Below, piece by piece: positions 14,521 to 22,439 of a stretch of DNA of 64,000 nucleotides; position 1 is the first letter of the stretch, and every line of letters starts with the position of its first letter. This DNA is from CAVXUB01 sp963764805 (GTDB taxonomy: Bacteria > Actinomycetota > Acidimicrobiia > Acidimicrobiales > Bog-793). The stretch covers positions 248,001 to 312,000 of the forward strand of contig CAVXUB010000006.1 of the NCBI GenBank assembly GCA_963764805.1. Reading direction: 5' to 3'. The translations under genes were made by a program, and so were the position numbers. A model generated the notes under the pieces. It saw nothing but the letters and a program-made list of their open reading frames with translations, made no database searches and had not been told where the DNA came from.

Positions 14521-15508
14521 GCGCGGTGACCGAGGAAATGACGCCGCGATCGGCAGTCGAGGTGACCGTCGACCGCAAGGCGCCGGACGGCACGGCCCTC
14601 GCCAAGGTCTCGCTCGACAGCTCCGTTTTCGGGGTGGCGGTGAACGTGCCGCTCCTGCATCAGGTGGTGACCGCCCAGATGGCGGCGCGCCGCTCAGGCA
14701 CGCAGAGCACCAAGACCCGTGCCGAGGTGGCGGGCGGTGGCAGGAAGCCATACAGGCAGAAGGGCACCGGGCGTGCGCGTCAGGGATCGACTCGCGCTCC
14801 CCACTGGTCGGGCGGCGGGGTGGCCCTCGGACCGAAGCCCCGCAAGTACGACCAGCGCACGCCGAAGAAGATGGTGCAGCAAGCTCTTCGCTGTGCCCTC
14901 TCGGACCGGGCACGCGAGGACCGTGTAGTGCTCGTGTCGGCTTGGGACTTCGAGGTCCCGAAGACCAAGGATGCCGCACGGTATCTCGGCGAGCTCGGTG
15001 CCTATGGGCGCATTCTCGTCGTCCTCGATCGGGACGACGTCGTCGCCGAGCGCTCGTTCGACAACCTTGCCTACGTGGAGCTCGTCGAGGACGCCCAGCT
15101 CACTGCCTACGACGTGATGTGCAGCGACTTCGTCGTCTTCACGGACGCTTCGGTCCCCGGCGACGTGACAGTCATCGAGACCTATGACGTGCAGCCGAAG
15201 AAGGCCGAGCCCGCTCCCGAGCCTGCCCCCAAGCGCCGCCCGGCAAAGGCACGAACTGCGAAGGCGGAGACGGAGACTGCGGAGACGGAGACTGCGGAGC
15301 CGGAGTCTGCGGAGCCCGAGTCTGCGGAGCCCGAGGTCGAGACGATCGACCAAAGCGACGCCGAGGTGACAGCTGTTGCTGACGAGTCGCCGAAGGCCGT
15401 GGCCCGACGAAAGCGAATCCGGCGAGAGCCGAGTCCGGCGAGGGCGAGTCCGGCGGCGAGTCCGGCGACGGCGAGTCCGGGGAGACGACCGAGGAGGACG
15501 AGGCATGA
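14517..15508 (+). CDS. rplD: Ribosomal protein L4 with long acidic repeat tail (two frame breaks)
   Basis: L4 (uL4) binds 23S rRNA and reaches into the peptide exit tunnel. The globular part fills residues 1 to about 225 and includes GGGRKPYRQKGTGRARQGS, the tunnel loop. It is followed by a tail of about 105 residues that the family does not normally have: an Ala-Glu-Thr/Pro repeat (AETETAETETAEPESAEPES) and then a Glu-Ser-Gly repeat. The frame breaks twice inside the tail, at CCC 15403-15405 and CC 15429-15430. Dropping one C at each gives a tail ending GETTEEDEA, whose TGA overlaps the rplW ATG. That overlap supports the correction. Corrected length is 329 residues. Confidence 0.93.
15262..15335 (+). 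repeat. Tandem repeats in the rplD tail
   Basis: The segment repeats short units related to GCGGAGACGGAGACT and then GCGGAGCCCGAGTCT, each about 12-18 nt. They encode Ala-Glu-Thr and Ala-Glu-Pro-Glu-Ser units. A second Glu-Ser-Gly repeat follows at about 15412-15485. Such arrays change length easily by slippage. Confidence 0.85.
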
Positions 15509-15795
15509 GCGACGACCGGAACATCCTCCAGCGACCGGTGATCTCCGAGAAGTCCTACGCCTTGATGGAGCAGGGGACCTACGTCTTCGTTGTCGACAAG
15601 CGTTCGAGCAAGATCGAGATCCGCCATGCCGTCGAGAGCGCCTTCGGCGTGCGGGTTGCAAGCGTCAACACCTTGAACCGCAAGGGCAAGACGTCACGCA
15701 ACCGGCGCACCAACGTGCGCGGCCGTAGGCCCGATACCAAGCGTGCGATCGTCCGCCTTGTCGGCGACGACCGCATCGAGCTGTTCGAGAGCTGA
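15505..15795 (+). CDS. rplW: Ribosomal protein L23
   Basis: L23 (uL23) sits at the exit of the peptide tunnel and is the docking site for trigger factor and SRP. The ATG at 15505 is chosen because it overlaps the corrected rplD stop (ATGA) and gives MSDDRNILQRPVISEKSYAL, the normal N-terminus. The frame is open further upstream only because it reads through the rplD repeat tail. The 96-residue protein ends with RPDTKRAIVRLVGDDRIELF, typical of the C-terminus of L23. Confidence 0.96.
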   Translation: MSDDRNILQRPVISEKSYALMEQGTYVFVVDKRSSKIEIRHAVESAFGVRVASVNTLNRKGKTSRNRRTNVRGRRPDTKRAIVRLVGDDRIELFES

Positions 15796-15808
15796 GAGAG
15801 GTCGGCTG

Positions 15809-16645
15809 ATGGCAATCCGCAAGCGCAAGCCGACGAGCGCAGGGCGCCGCTTCCAGTCGACCTCGGACTTCGCCGAGGTGACGACGAACCGTCCCGAGAA
15901 GTCGCTCGTCGCCCCGAAGCCCCGCACCGGCGGCCGCAACGCCCACGGGCGCAAGACCGCCCGCCACCGCGGCGGCGGTCACAAGCGCCAGTACCGGCTG
16001 ATCGACTTCCGCAGGGACAAGGACGGAGTCCCGGCGAAGGTCGCCACCATCGAGTACGACCCCAACCGCAACTGCCGGATCATGCTCCTCAACTACTTCG
16101 ACGGGGAGAAGCGCTACATCCTCGCCCCGGCGAAGGTCGCCGTCGGCGATGTGCTGCAGTCCGGCCAGGGTGCCGACATCCGGCCAGGCAACGCCCTCCC
16201 GCTGCGCTACATCCCGGTCGGTTCGGTCGTGCACAACGTCGAGCTGCGCCCGGGCGGCGGCGGCAAGCTGGCGCGGGGCGCAGGCATGAGCGTGCAGCTG
16301 GTCGCCAAGGAGGGCGACTACGCGACGCTTCGTCTGCCGTCCACCGAGATGCGCCGCGTGGCGATCGACTGCCGTGCGACGATCGGAGAGGTCGGCAACG
16401 CCGAGGCCGAGCTGATCTCGATCGGCAAGGCAGGACGCAACCGCTGGCGGGGCGTGCGCCCGCAGACGCGCGGCGTCGCCATGAACCCGGTGGACCACCC
16501 CCTCGGTGGTGGTGAGGGCAAGAGCTCCGGCGGCCGCCATCCGGTGTCGCCGTGGGGCAAGCCGGAAGGCCGCACCCGCGCTCGCCACAAGCCGTCCGAC
16601 GACCTGATCATCCGCCGCCGCCGCAAGCGCGGCGCGCGGCGCTAG
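15809..16645 (+). CDS. rplB: Ribosomal protein L2
   Basis: L2 (uL2) is a primary 23S rRNA binder needed for subunit joining and peptidyl-transferase activity. The start at 15809 gives MAIRKRKPTSAGRRFQ, the family N-terminus, with a GAGAGAGGTCGGCTG ribosome-binding region ahead. The 278 residues include GRKTARHRGGGHKRQYRLID and the C-terminal block MNPVDHPLGGGEGKSSGG, which holds the conserved histidine implicated in catalysis. It ends in a very basic tail. It lies between rplW and rpsS in the S10 operon. Confidence 0.98.
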   Translation: MAIRKRKPTSAGRRFQSTSDFAEVTTNRPEKSLVAPKPRTGGRNAHGRKTARHRGGGHKRQYRLIDFRRDKDGVPAKVATIEYDPNRNCRIMLLNYFDGEKRYILAPAKVAVGDVLQSGQGADIRPGNALPLRYIPVGSVVHNVELRPGGGGKLARGAGMSVQLVAKEGDYATLRLPSTEMRRVAIDCRATIGEVGNAEAELISIGKAGRNRWRGVRPQTRGVAMNPVDHPLGGGEGKSSGGRHPVSPWGKPEGRTRARHKPSDDLIIRRRRKRGARR

Positions 16646-16653
16646 GAGTCCTG

Positions 16654-16932
16654 ATGCCTCGCAGCCTGAAGAAGGGTCCGTTCGTGGACGACCATCTGCT
16701 CCGCAAGGTGGACGACCTGAACGGTCGCAACGAGAAGCGGGTCGTCAAGACCTGGTCCCGCCGCTCGACGATCATCCCCGACATGGTGGGGCACACGATC
16801 GCCGTGCACGACGGTCGCAAGCACGTCCCCGTCTACATCACCGAGTCGATGGTCGGGCACAAGCTCGGCGAGTTCGCCCCTACGCGCACCTTCCGCTACC
16901 ACGCCGGCCAGGAACGGCAGGGGAGGCGCTGA
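16654..16932 (+). CDS. rpsS: Ribosomal protein S19
   Basis: S19 (uS19) is a 30S head protein that contacts the A-site tRNA and forms a bridge to the 50S subunit. The ATG at 16654 yields MPRSLKKGPFVDDHLLRKVD, the standard N-terminus, eight bases after the rplB stop with an AGGAG site. The 92-residue protein continues with TWSRRSTIIPDMVGHTIAVH and MVGHKLGEFAPTRTFRYHAG, all typical. Length and position in the operon are normal. Confidence 0.98.
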   Translation: MPRSLKKGPFVDDHLLRKVDDLNGRNEKRVVKTWSRRSTIIPDMVGHTIAVHDGRKHVPVYITESMVGHKLGEFAPTRTFRYHAGQERQGRR

Positions 16933-16933
16933 G

Positions 16934-17692
16934 ATGCCGGGTGTGAAGACGAATGAGCGGCCGGGAACGCGCGCCGTCCTTCGGCACTGCCGGATGTCGG
17001 CCTTCAAGGTCCGGCAGGTGCTCGACCTGATCCGCGGCGTCGAGTACCAGCTGGCGCGCGAGATCCTGCTCGGTTGCGAGCGTGGTGCCGCCGACGTGGT
17101 GCTGAAGCTGCTCGATTCTGCCGCATCCAACGCCGAGCACAACGACGACCAGGCCCGCGAGGAGCTCTACGTCTCGGCCTGCTACGCCGACGAGGGCCGC
17201 ACCTTCAAGAGGTACCGGGGCCGCGCCCGCGGGCGGACGGACCGCATCTACAAGAGGGCTTGTCACATCACGGTGATCGTTTCGCGACTTCCGGAGGAGG
17301 AGCTGCGCCGTCGGCGCGCCAAGGCCGAAGCCGAGCTGCGTGAGCGCCGGGCGCGGCGGGTCGCAGGTACACGGCGTTCCCGCCGAGTGGCAGGCGAGGC
17401 GGCGGCACGGTCCGGCGCAGCAGCCGCGCGGGACCACGACCACGACCACGACGCGGAGATCCTCGGCGCAGAGATCGACAGCTCCGAGGAGCTGTTGGTT
17501 GACGTGGTCGAAGGGGACGAGGTGGAGGCGGACGACATCGACGCCGACGACATCGACGCCGACGACGGGGTCGATGCGGACGAGGACGAGGAGACGCCCG
17601 TGGCGGCTGGCGAGAGCGATCAGGACAGCACCGCCACAGGCGACGGTGAGAGCGAAGCCGGCGCCGGCGCGGCCGCCGAAGAGGAGAGCTGA
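16934..17692 (+). CDS. rplV: Ribosomal protein L22 with long acidic tail
   Basis: L22 (uL22) lines the peptide exit tunnel. Residues 1 to about 120 are a normal L22, with MSAFKVRQVLDLIRG, SNAEHNDDQAREELYVS and RGRTDRIYKRACHITVIVS. The family usually ends there, but this protein runs on to 252 residues. The extension starts basic and coiled (residues 120-160), has an alternating HDHDHDHD stretch near 168, and then turns strongly acidic, with DDIDADDIDADDGVDADEDE near 200. The frame is unbroken and the stop overlaps the rpsC ATG, so the tail is real coding sequence. Its role is unknown. Confidence 0.95.
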   Translation: MPGVKTNERPGTRAVLRHCRMSAFKVRQVLDLIRGVEYQLAREILLGCERGAADVVLKLLDSAASNAEHNDDQAREELYVSACYADEGRTFKRYRGRARGRTDRIYKRACHITVIVSRLPEEELRRRRAKAEAELRERRARRVAGTRRSRRVAGEAAARSGAAAARDHDHDHDAEILGAEIDSSEELLVDVVEGDEVEADDIDADDIDADDGVDADEDEETPVAAGESDQDSTATGDGESEAGAGAAAEEES

Positions 17693-18651
17693 TGGGCCAG
17701 AAGGTCAACCCCTACGGGTTCCGTCTCGGCGTCACGACCGACTGGAAGTCGCGCTGGTTCGACGACCGCGGTTACCAGGACACCGTGATCGAGGACTGGA
17801 AGACGCGCGACTACCTGATGTCGCAGCTCGAGGCTGCAGCCGTGAGCCGCATCGAGGTCGAGCGGACCCGTGATCGCGTCCGCATCGACGTGCACACGGC
17901 GCGGCCGGGCATCGTGATCGGGCGCCGCGGCGCCGAGGCGGACCGCCTGCGCAAGCAGCTGGCCCGGATCACCAAGAACGCCAACGTGCAGCTCAACATC
18001 CAGGAGATCAAGCAGCCCGAGCTCGACGCCGCGCTCGTGGCGCAGGGCATCGCCGATCAGCTGACGCGCCGGATCAGCTTCCGCCGTGCCATGAAGCGTG
18101 CCATCCAGAACGTGCAGAAGGCCGGCGCACAGGGGGTGCGCGTGCAGTGCTCAGGCCGCCTGGGCGGCTCGGAGATGGCGCGCAAGGAGTCCTACCGCGA
18201 AGGGCGGGTGCCGTTGCACACGCTTCGCGCCGACATCGACTACGGGTTCCGCGAGGCTCGTACCACGACCGGGCGCGTCGGCGTCAAGGTGTGGATCTAC
18301 AAGGGCGACATCCTGCCCTACAAGACATCCAGCGAGGACAAGATCTCGCGTGAGGCGGCGATGGCGGCCGGCGAGACCTCCGGCCAGGCCCGGCCGCGCC
18401 GGATCGTGAGCGCTGGTGGCGGTCGCCGCCGGCCCGAGCTCGGCGAGCCCGGCACGGCGTTCCCCCCGGCGGAGCAGCCCGAGCAGCCGGAGCCGGCCGA
18501 GCTCGGCGAGCCTGCCTCGGCCGAGGCCCCACCCGCGGCACAGCCCGCCGACGAGGCGCTGGAGAAGCTGTTGCAGGAGGAGGAGGAGATCGAGCGTCGC
18601 ACCCGCGACCAGCACCACGACCTCCCTCACTTCCGCAAGGAGAGTGACTGA
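17692..18651 (+). CDS. rpsC: Ribosomal protein S3 with C-terminal extension
   Basis: S3 (uS3) forms part of the mRNA entry tunnel of the 30S subunit. The KH domain is clear (VRIDVHTARPGIVIGRRGAE, with the GRRG loop near residue 75), followed by the C-terminal domain (VQCSGRLGGSEMARKE, then VGVKVWIYKGDILPY). The conserved part ends near residue 210. About 110 further residues are rich in Ala, Pro and Glu (PEQPEPAELGEP) and end with a charged segment. Start and stop are tightly coupled to rplV and rplP. A tail of this length is longer than in most bacteria. Confidence 0.96.
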   Translation: MGQKVNPYGFRLGVTTDWKSRWFDDRGYQDTVIEDWKTRDYLMSQLEAAAVSRIEVERTRDRVRIDVHTARPGIVIGRRGAEADRLRKQLARITKNANVQLNIQEIKQPELDAALVAQGIADQLTRRISFRRAMKRAIQNVQKAGAQGVRVQCSGRLGGSEMARKESYREGRVPLHTLRADIDYGFREARTTTGRVGVKVWIYKGDILPYKTSSEDKISREAAMAAGETSGQARPRRIVSAGGGRRRPELGEPGTAFPPAEQPEQPEPAELGEPASAEAPPAAQPADEALEKLLQEEEEIERRTRDQHHDLPHFRKESD

Positions 18652-18653
18652 CG

Positions 18654-19091
18654 ATGTTGATGCCGCGCAGGTACAAGCACCGCAAGCAACAACGCGGGCG
18701 CATGACCGGTGCCGCCAAGGGTGGCCAGACGATCAGTTTCGGCGACTACGGGATCGAGGCTCTCGAGCCGGGCTGGATCACTGCCCGGCAGATAGAGGCG
18801 GCCCGTATCGCGATGACCCGCCATGTCCGCCGAGGCGGGAAGGTGTGGATCCGCATCTTCCCGGACAAGCCCGTGACGCAGAAGCCCGCCGAGACCCGCA
18901 TGGGGTCGGGCAAGGGCAACCCGGAGCATTGGGTGGCCGTCGTGAAGCCCGGTCGCATCATGTTCGAGCTCGCCGGCGTCGACGAGTCGCTCGCACGCGC
19001 CGCCATGGAGAGAGCGATCCAGAAGCTGCCGATCAAGGCCCGCTTCGCGGTGCGCCCGGGAGTCGGTAACGAGCCGGAGGTGTCGGTCTGA
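18654..19091 (+). CDS. rplP: Ribosomal protein L16
   Basis: L16 (uL16) helps place the acceptor arm of A-site tRNA near the peptidyl-transferase centre. The 145 residues begin MLMPRRYKHRKQQRGRMTGA and contain GGKVWIRIFPDKPVTQKPAE and RMGSGKGNPEHWVAVVKPGR, the usual loop. Either the ATG at 18654 or the one at 18660 could serve as start; the family commonly begins MLMPRR. The stop shares a base with the rpmC start. Confidence 0.98.
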   Translation: MLMPRRYKHRKQQRGRMTGAAKGGQTISFGDYGIEALEPGWITARQIEAARIAMTRHVRRGGKVWIRIFPDKPVTQKPAETRMGSGKGNPEHWVAVVKPGRIMFELAGVDESLARAAMERAIQKLPIKARFAVRPGVGNEPEVSV

Positions 19092-19342
19092 TGAACCCGG
19101 ATGAGCTCCGCGAGTGCGACGACGACGAGTTGGCGATGCGCCTGGTCAACGCGCGCAAGGAGTTGTTCAACCTCCGCTTCCAGGTGGCCACAGGCACGCA
19201 GGACAACACCTCGCGCATCGGCCATGTGAAGCGTGACGTGGCCAGGATCCTGACCGTGCAACGCCACCGGGAGATCGCGGCGGCCGAAGCCCTCGGTGCG
19301 AGCGCGTCCGTGTCGGCTGCCGACGACAGAGAGGTGCAGTGA
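19091..19342 (+). CDS. rpmC: Ribosomal protein L29
   Basis: L29 (uL29) lies at the tunnel exit next to L23. The core is normal: MNPDELRECDDDELAMRLVN at the start and KELFNLRFQVATGTQDNTSR in the second helix. The protein has 83 residues, somewhat longer than the usual 60-70, because of an Ala/Ser-rich end. Its stop overlaps the rpsQ start at base 19342. Confidence 0.96.
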   Translation: MNPDELRECDDDELAMRLVNARKELFNLRFQVATGTQDNTSRIGHVKRDVARILTVQRHREIAAAEALGASASVSAADDREVQ

Positions 19343-19653
19343 TGGCAGAAGAGGCTGAGGTCGTGGCAGGCGCTACCGGCGAGGCAGGCGCTGCCGAGGC
19401 GCGCCCGAACCGCCGCAAGGTCCGTGAGGGAACCGTCGTCTCCAACCGGATGGACAAGACGCTCGTCGTCTCTGTCGTCGAGCGGGTGCGCCACAGCCGC
19501 TATGCCAAGACCGTGCAGCGGAGCAAGCGCCTCTACGTCCACGACGAGTCGAACGATGCCGGTGTCGGGGACCGGGTACGGGTCGCCGAGACCCGACCGC
19601 TCTCCAAGCTGAAGCGGTGGCGCCTGGTCGAGGTCCTGGAGCGTGCACGGTGA
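19342..19653 (+). CDS. rpsQ: Ribosomal protein S17
   Basis: S17 (uS17) is an OB-fold protein that binds 16S rRNA early in 30S assembly. The ATG at 19342 overlaps the rpmC stop; a GTG one codon earlier is possible. An Ala/Glu-rich leader of about 24 residues precedes the domain, which begins RRKVREGTVVSNRMDKTLVV and ends ETRPLSKLKRWRLVEVLERA. The full length is 103 residues against the usual 80-90. Its stop overlaps the GTG of rplN. Confidence 0.97.
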   Translation: MAEEAEVVAGATGEAGAAEARPNRRKVREGTVVSNRMDKTLVVSVVERVRHSRYAKTVQRSKRLYVHDESNDAGVGDRVRVAETRPLSKLKRWRLVEVLERAR

Positions 19654-20018
19654 TCCAGCAGGAGTCCCGGCTGCGGGTGGCCGACAACTCGGGCGCCAAG
19701 GAGGTGCTCTGCATCAAGGTGCTGGGCGGCTCGCGCAGGCGCTACGCCAGCATCGGCGACGTGTTCATCGCCACGGTGAAGGACGCCGTGCCCGGCGCCG
19801 CCGTGAAGAAGGGCGACGTGGTGCGCTGCGTCGTCGTGAGGACCAAGAAAGAGAAGCGCCGTGCGGATGGCAGCTACATCCGTTTCGACGAGAACGCGGC
19901 GGTGTTGATAACCGACGCGCTGCAGCCGCGAGGGACACGCATCTTCGGGCCGGTCGGCCGGGAGCTGCGTGACAAGCGATTCATGAAGATCGTCTCGCTG
20001 GCTCCGGAGGTGATCTGA
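19650..20018 (+). CDS. rplN: Ribosomal protein L14
   Basis: L14 (uL14) is a beta-barrel 50S protein at the subunit interface. The GTG at 19650 gives the standard N-terminus (V)IQQESRLRVADNSGAKEVL and a 122-residue protein of the usual length. It also overlaps the rpsQ stop as GTGA. GTRIFGPVGRELRDKRFMKI near the end is the family signature. The frame continues upstream into rpsQ, but that part is not L14. It opens the spc block of this cluster. Confidence 0.98.
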   Translation: MIQQESRLRVADNSGAKEVLCIKVLGGSRRRYASIGDVFIATVKDAVPGAAVKKGDVVRCVVVRTKKEKRRADGSYIRFDENAAVLITDALQPRGTRIFGPVGRELRDKRFMKIVSLAPEVI

Positions 20019-20344
20019 TGCGTATCAAGAAGGGTGACACGGTCGAGGTGCTCTCGGGCAAGGACCGCGGCAAGCGCGGTGACGTGATGCGCGTTCTGCC
20101 GTCGAGCGGCCGGGTGATCGTCGACGGCGTCAACATGGCAAAGCGCGCCCAGCGCCCGACCTACGACAAGCGCACCAAGCGCACGATGCAGGGCGGGATC
20201 ATCGACAAGGACATGCCGATCGCCGTGTCGGCCGTCGGTCTCGTCTGCCGGAACAGCGAGTGCGGCCCCACGCGGGTCGGCTACCGCTTCGACGAGCAGG
20301 GCCGCAAGGTCCGCTTCTGCAAGAAGTGCGGGGGTGAGCTGTGA
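20018..20344 (+). CDS. rplX: Ribosomal protein L24
   Basis: L24 (uL24) is a 50S assembly-initiator protein with a KOW motif. The KOW part is at the N-terminus (MRIKKGDTVEVLSGKDRGKR), followed by VIVDGVNMAKRAQRP. The C-terminus carries two Cys pairs, CRNSEC and CKKC, a zinc-ribbon-like arrangement found in some bacterial L24 proteins. It has 108 residues. Its start overlaps the rplN stop and its stop overlaps the rplE GTG. Confidence 0.97.
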   Translation: MRIKKGDTVEVLSGKDRGKRGDVMRVLPSSGRVIVDGVNMAKRAQRPTYDKRTKRTMQGGIIDKDMPIAVSAVGLVCRNSECGPTRVGYRFDEQGRKVRFCKKCGGEL

Positions 20345-20919
20345 GCACCGCCGTCGCCGAGAGGCCGCGCCTGAAGACGCGCTACGAGTCGGAGCTGCGC
20401 CCCCGGCTCCAGTCCGAGCTCGGCCTGCGCAACATCATGGAGGTCCCGCGCCTCGAGAAGATCGTCGTGAACGTCGGCGTCGGTCGGGCCACCCAGCAGC
20501 AGTCGCTGCTCGAGGGCGCTGTCCGCGACCTGACGATCATCAGCGGCCAGAAGCCGATCGTCACCAAGGCCCGGCGCTCCATCGCAGCCTTCAAGCTGCG
20601 CGAGGGCAACTCGATCGGGTGCAAGGTGACGCTGCGCGGCGACCGCATGTGGGAGTTCTTCGACAGGTTGATCAGCCTGGCGATCCCTCGCATCCGTGAC
20701 TTCCGGGGACTGCCTCCCCGCTCGTTCGACGGGCGCGGGAACTACACCTTCGGCGTCACCGAGCAGCTGATCTTCCCGGAGATCGACTACGACAGGATCG
20801 ATGCCACCCGTGGGATGGACATCACAATCGTGACCACCGCCACCAACGACCGGGACGGCCGGGCTCTGCTCGACGCCTTCGGTTTCCCCTTCCGACGCGA
20901 CGAATCCAGGACCGACTGA
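20341..20919 (+). CDS. rplE: Ribosomal protein L5
   Basis: L5 (uL5) binds 5S rRNA in the central protuberance. The protein has 192 residues and starts at GTG 20341, overlapping the rplX stop. Typical segments are IMEVPRLEKIVVNVGVGRAT, TIISGQKPIVTKARRSIAAF and RDFRGLPPRSFDGRGNYTFG. The end, LLDAFGFPFRR, matches the family. Its stop overlaps the ATG of rpsN. Confidence 0.98.
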   Translation: MSTAVAERPRLKTRYESELRPRLQSELGLRNIMEVPRLEKIVVNVGVGRATQQQSLLEGAVRDLTIISGQKPIVTKARRSIAAFKLREGNSIGCKVTLRGDRMWEFFDRLISLAIPRIRDFRGLPPRSFDGRGNYTFGVTEQLIFPEIDYDRIDATRGMDITIVTTATNDRDGRALLDAFGFPFRRDESRTD

Positions 20920-21104
20920 TGGCCAAGAAGGCATTGATCGAGAAGCAGCAGCACAAGCCCAAGTTCAAGGTGCGGGCCTATACGCGGTGCCGGCGCTGCG
21001 GGCGGCCGCGTGCCGTCTACCGCAAGTTCGGACTGTGCCGGATCTGCCTGCGCGAGCTCGGCCACGCAGGCGAGCTTCCCGGCGTCACAAAGGCCAGCTG
21101 GTGA
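20919..21104 (+). CDS. rpsN: Ribosomal protein S14, zinc-binding type
   Basis: S14 (uS14) is a 30S head protein. At 61 residues this is the short type-Z form, which binds one zinc ion through two CxxC motifs (RCRRCGRP and CRICLREL, about residues 24-43). Many actinobacteria also have a longer zinc-free S14 elsewhere for zinc starvation; none is in this window. The last residues, GHAGELPGVTKASW, are typical. Confidence 0.98.
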   Translation: MAKKALIEKQQHKPKFKVRAYTRCRRCGRPRAVYRKFGLCRICLRELGHAGELPGVTKASW

Positions 21105-21120
21105 AAGGAGGCGATCGACG

Positions 21121-21525
21121 ATGACAATGACAGATCCGGTCGCTGACATGCTGACGCGCATGCGGAACGCCAACGTAGCGATGCACGAGACGGTGCGCAT
21201 GCCGGGCTCGAAGGTGAAGGAGTCACTGGCCGCCATCCTCGAGCGGGAGGGCTACATCTCCGGCTACGAGACGACGGCCGACCCGCGAAAGCCGGGGACC
21301 GTGCTCGAGATCCAACTGAAGTACACGCCGGACCGCCTGCGGGCGATCGCCGGCCTTCGGCGGGTGTCGAAGCCGGGGCTTCGCATCTACGCGCGCGCCG
21401 ACAAGCTGCCGCGGGTGCTCGGAGGTCTCGGCGTCGCCGTCCTGTCGACGAGCCAAGGGCTGATGACCGACCGCGAGGCCCGCCAGCGGAAGGTCGGAGG
21501 CGAGGTGCTCTGCTATGTCTGGTGA
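21121..21525 (+). CDS. rpsH: Ribosomal protein S8
   Basis: S8 (uS8) binds the central domain of 16S rRNA and in E. coli represses the spc operon. The ATG at 21121 is chosen because AAAGGAGG lies at the right distance upstream and the protein begins MTMTDPVADMLTRMRNAN. The remaining 134 residues include GLRRVSKPGLRIYARADKLP and the C-terminal STSQGLMTDREARQRKVGGE. An upstream frame extension reads through rpsN and is not used. Confidence 0.98.
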   Translation: MTMTDPVADMLTRMRNANVAMHETVRMPGSKVKESLAAILEREGYISGYETTADPRKPGTVLEIQLKYTPDRLRAIAGLRRVSKPGLRIYARADKLPRVLGGLGVAVLSTSQGLMTDREARQRKVGGEVLCYVW

Positions 21526-21534
21526 GGTTCTCTG

Positions 21535-22074
21535 ATGTCTCGGATCGGACGTTCACCGATCAGCGTCCCCTCAGGGGTGAACGTGACCCTCGATGGGTCG
21601 CGGGTCGCCGTGCGGGGTCCTCAGGGCCAGCTGGAGCGCCATCTGCCCGGCGAGATCACGGTCCGCCAAGAGGGTGACACCCTCGTGGTGGAGCGCCCCG
21701 ACGACACGCGCCTCAACAGGTCGCTGCACGGGCTCTCGCGGACGCTGGTCGCCAACATGGTGACCGGGGTCACAGCAGGCTTCAGCAAGGAGCTCGAGAT
21801 CGTGGGCGTCGGCTACCGCGCGGCGGCCAAGAGCCCCACGCAGATCGAGCTGGCGCTCGGCTTCAGCCATACGGTGGTGGTCGACGCGCCGGCCGGGATC
21901 AGTTTCGAGGTTCCCCAGCCTACGAGGGTGACGGTGAAGGGCATCGACAAGGAGATGGTCGGCCAAGTGGCCGCCGACATCCGCAAGCTTCGCAAGCCCG
22001 AGCCCTACAAGGGCAAGGGGATCAGGTACGCAGGCGAGGTCGTCCTGCGCAAGGCCGGCAAGGCGGCTAAGTGA
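21535..22074 (+). CDS. rplF: Ribosomal protein L6
   Basis: L6 (uL6) lies near the factor-binding site of the 50S subunit. The 179-residue protein starts MSRIGRSPISVPSGVNVTLD and has two repeated domains, as usual. The second carries VKGIDKEMVGQVAADIRKLR and PEPYKGKGIRYAGEVVLRKA, the family signature. Its stop shares a base with the rplR start. No anomalies. Confidence 0.98.
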   Translation: MSRIGRSPISVPSGVNVTLDGSRVAVRGPQGQLERHLPGEITVRQEGDTLVVERPDDTRLNRSLHGLSRTLVANMVTGVTAGFSKELEIVGVGYRAAAKSPTQIELALGFSHTVVVDAPAGISFEVPQPTRVTVKGIDKEMVGQVAADIRKLRKPEPYKGKGIRYAGEVVLRKAGKAAK

Positions 22075-22439
22075 TGGCAACCGCGACAAAGCACAAGTTC
22101 GAGCTCCGTGAGCGGCGCCACCGGCGCGTCCGCAAGAAGGTCGCCGGCACTGCCGAGCGTCCCCGGCTGGCCGTGTTCCGCTCCAACAAGCACATCGTCG
22201 CCCAGGTGATCGACGACGCGAGCGGCCGCACCCTCGCCGCCGCCCAGACCGTCGAGAAGGACCTGCGCGGCGGCACGACAGGCAACACCACCGCAGCTGC
22301 TGCGGTCGGCAAGCTGGTCGCCGAGCGTGCCAAGGCGGCCGGCGTGACCAAGGTCGTGTTCGACCGCGGAGGCTCGCGCTACCACGGGCGGGTGGCGGCG
22401 CTCGCCGACGCAGCCCGCGAGGCAGGACTGGAGTTCTGA
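22074..22439 (+). CDS. rplR: Ribosomal protein L18
   Basis: L18 (uL18) binds 5S rRNA together with L5. The ATG at 22074 overlaps the rplF TGA; a GTG one codon before it is an alternative. The 121 residues include RLAVFRSNKHIVAQVIDDAS and the end VVFDRGGSRYHGRVAALADA, both typical of L18. Its own stop overlaps the ATG of rpsE. Confidence 0.98.
   Translation: MATATKHKFELRERRHRRVRKKVAGTAERPRLAVFRSNKHIVAQVIDDASGRTLAAAQTVEKDLRGGTTGNTTAAAAVGKLVAERAKAAGVTKVVFDRGGSRYHGRVAALADAAREAGLEF

Noticed and set aside
13246..15508. Programmed ribosomal frameshifting in rpsJ, rplC and rplD
   Set aside because: These genes are not known for it, the sites share no slippery sequence, and the same kind of break occurs in many unrelated genes of the window. 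Sequence error is simpler.
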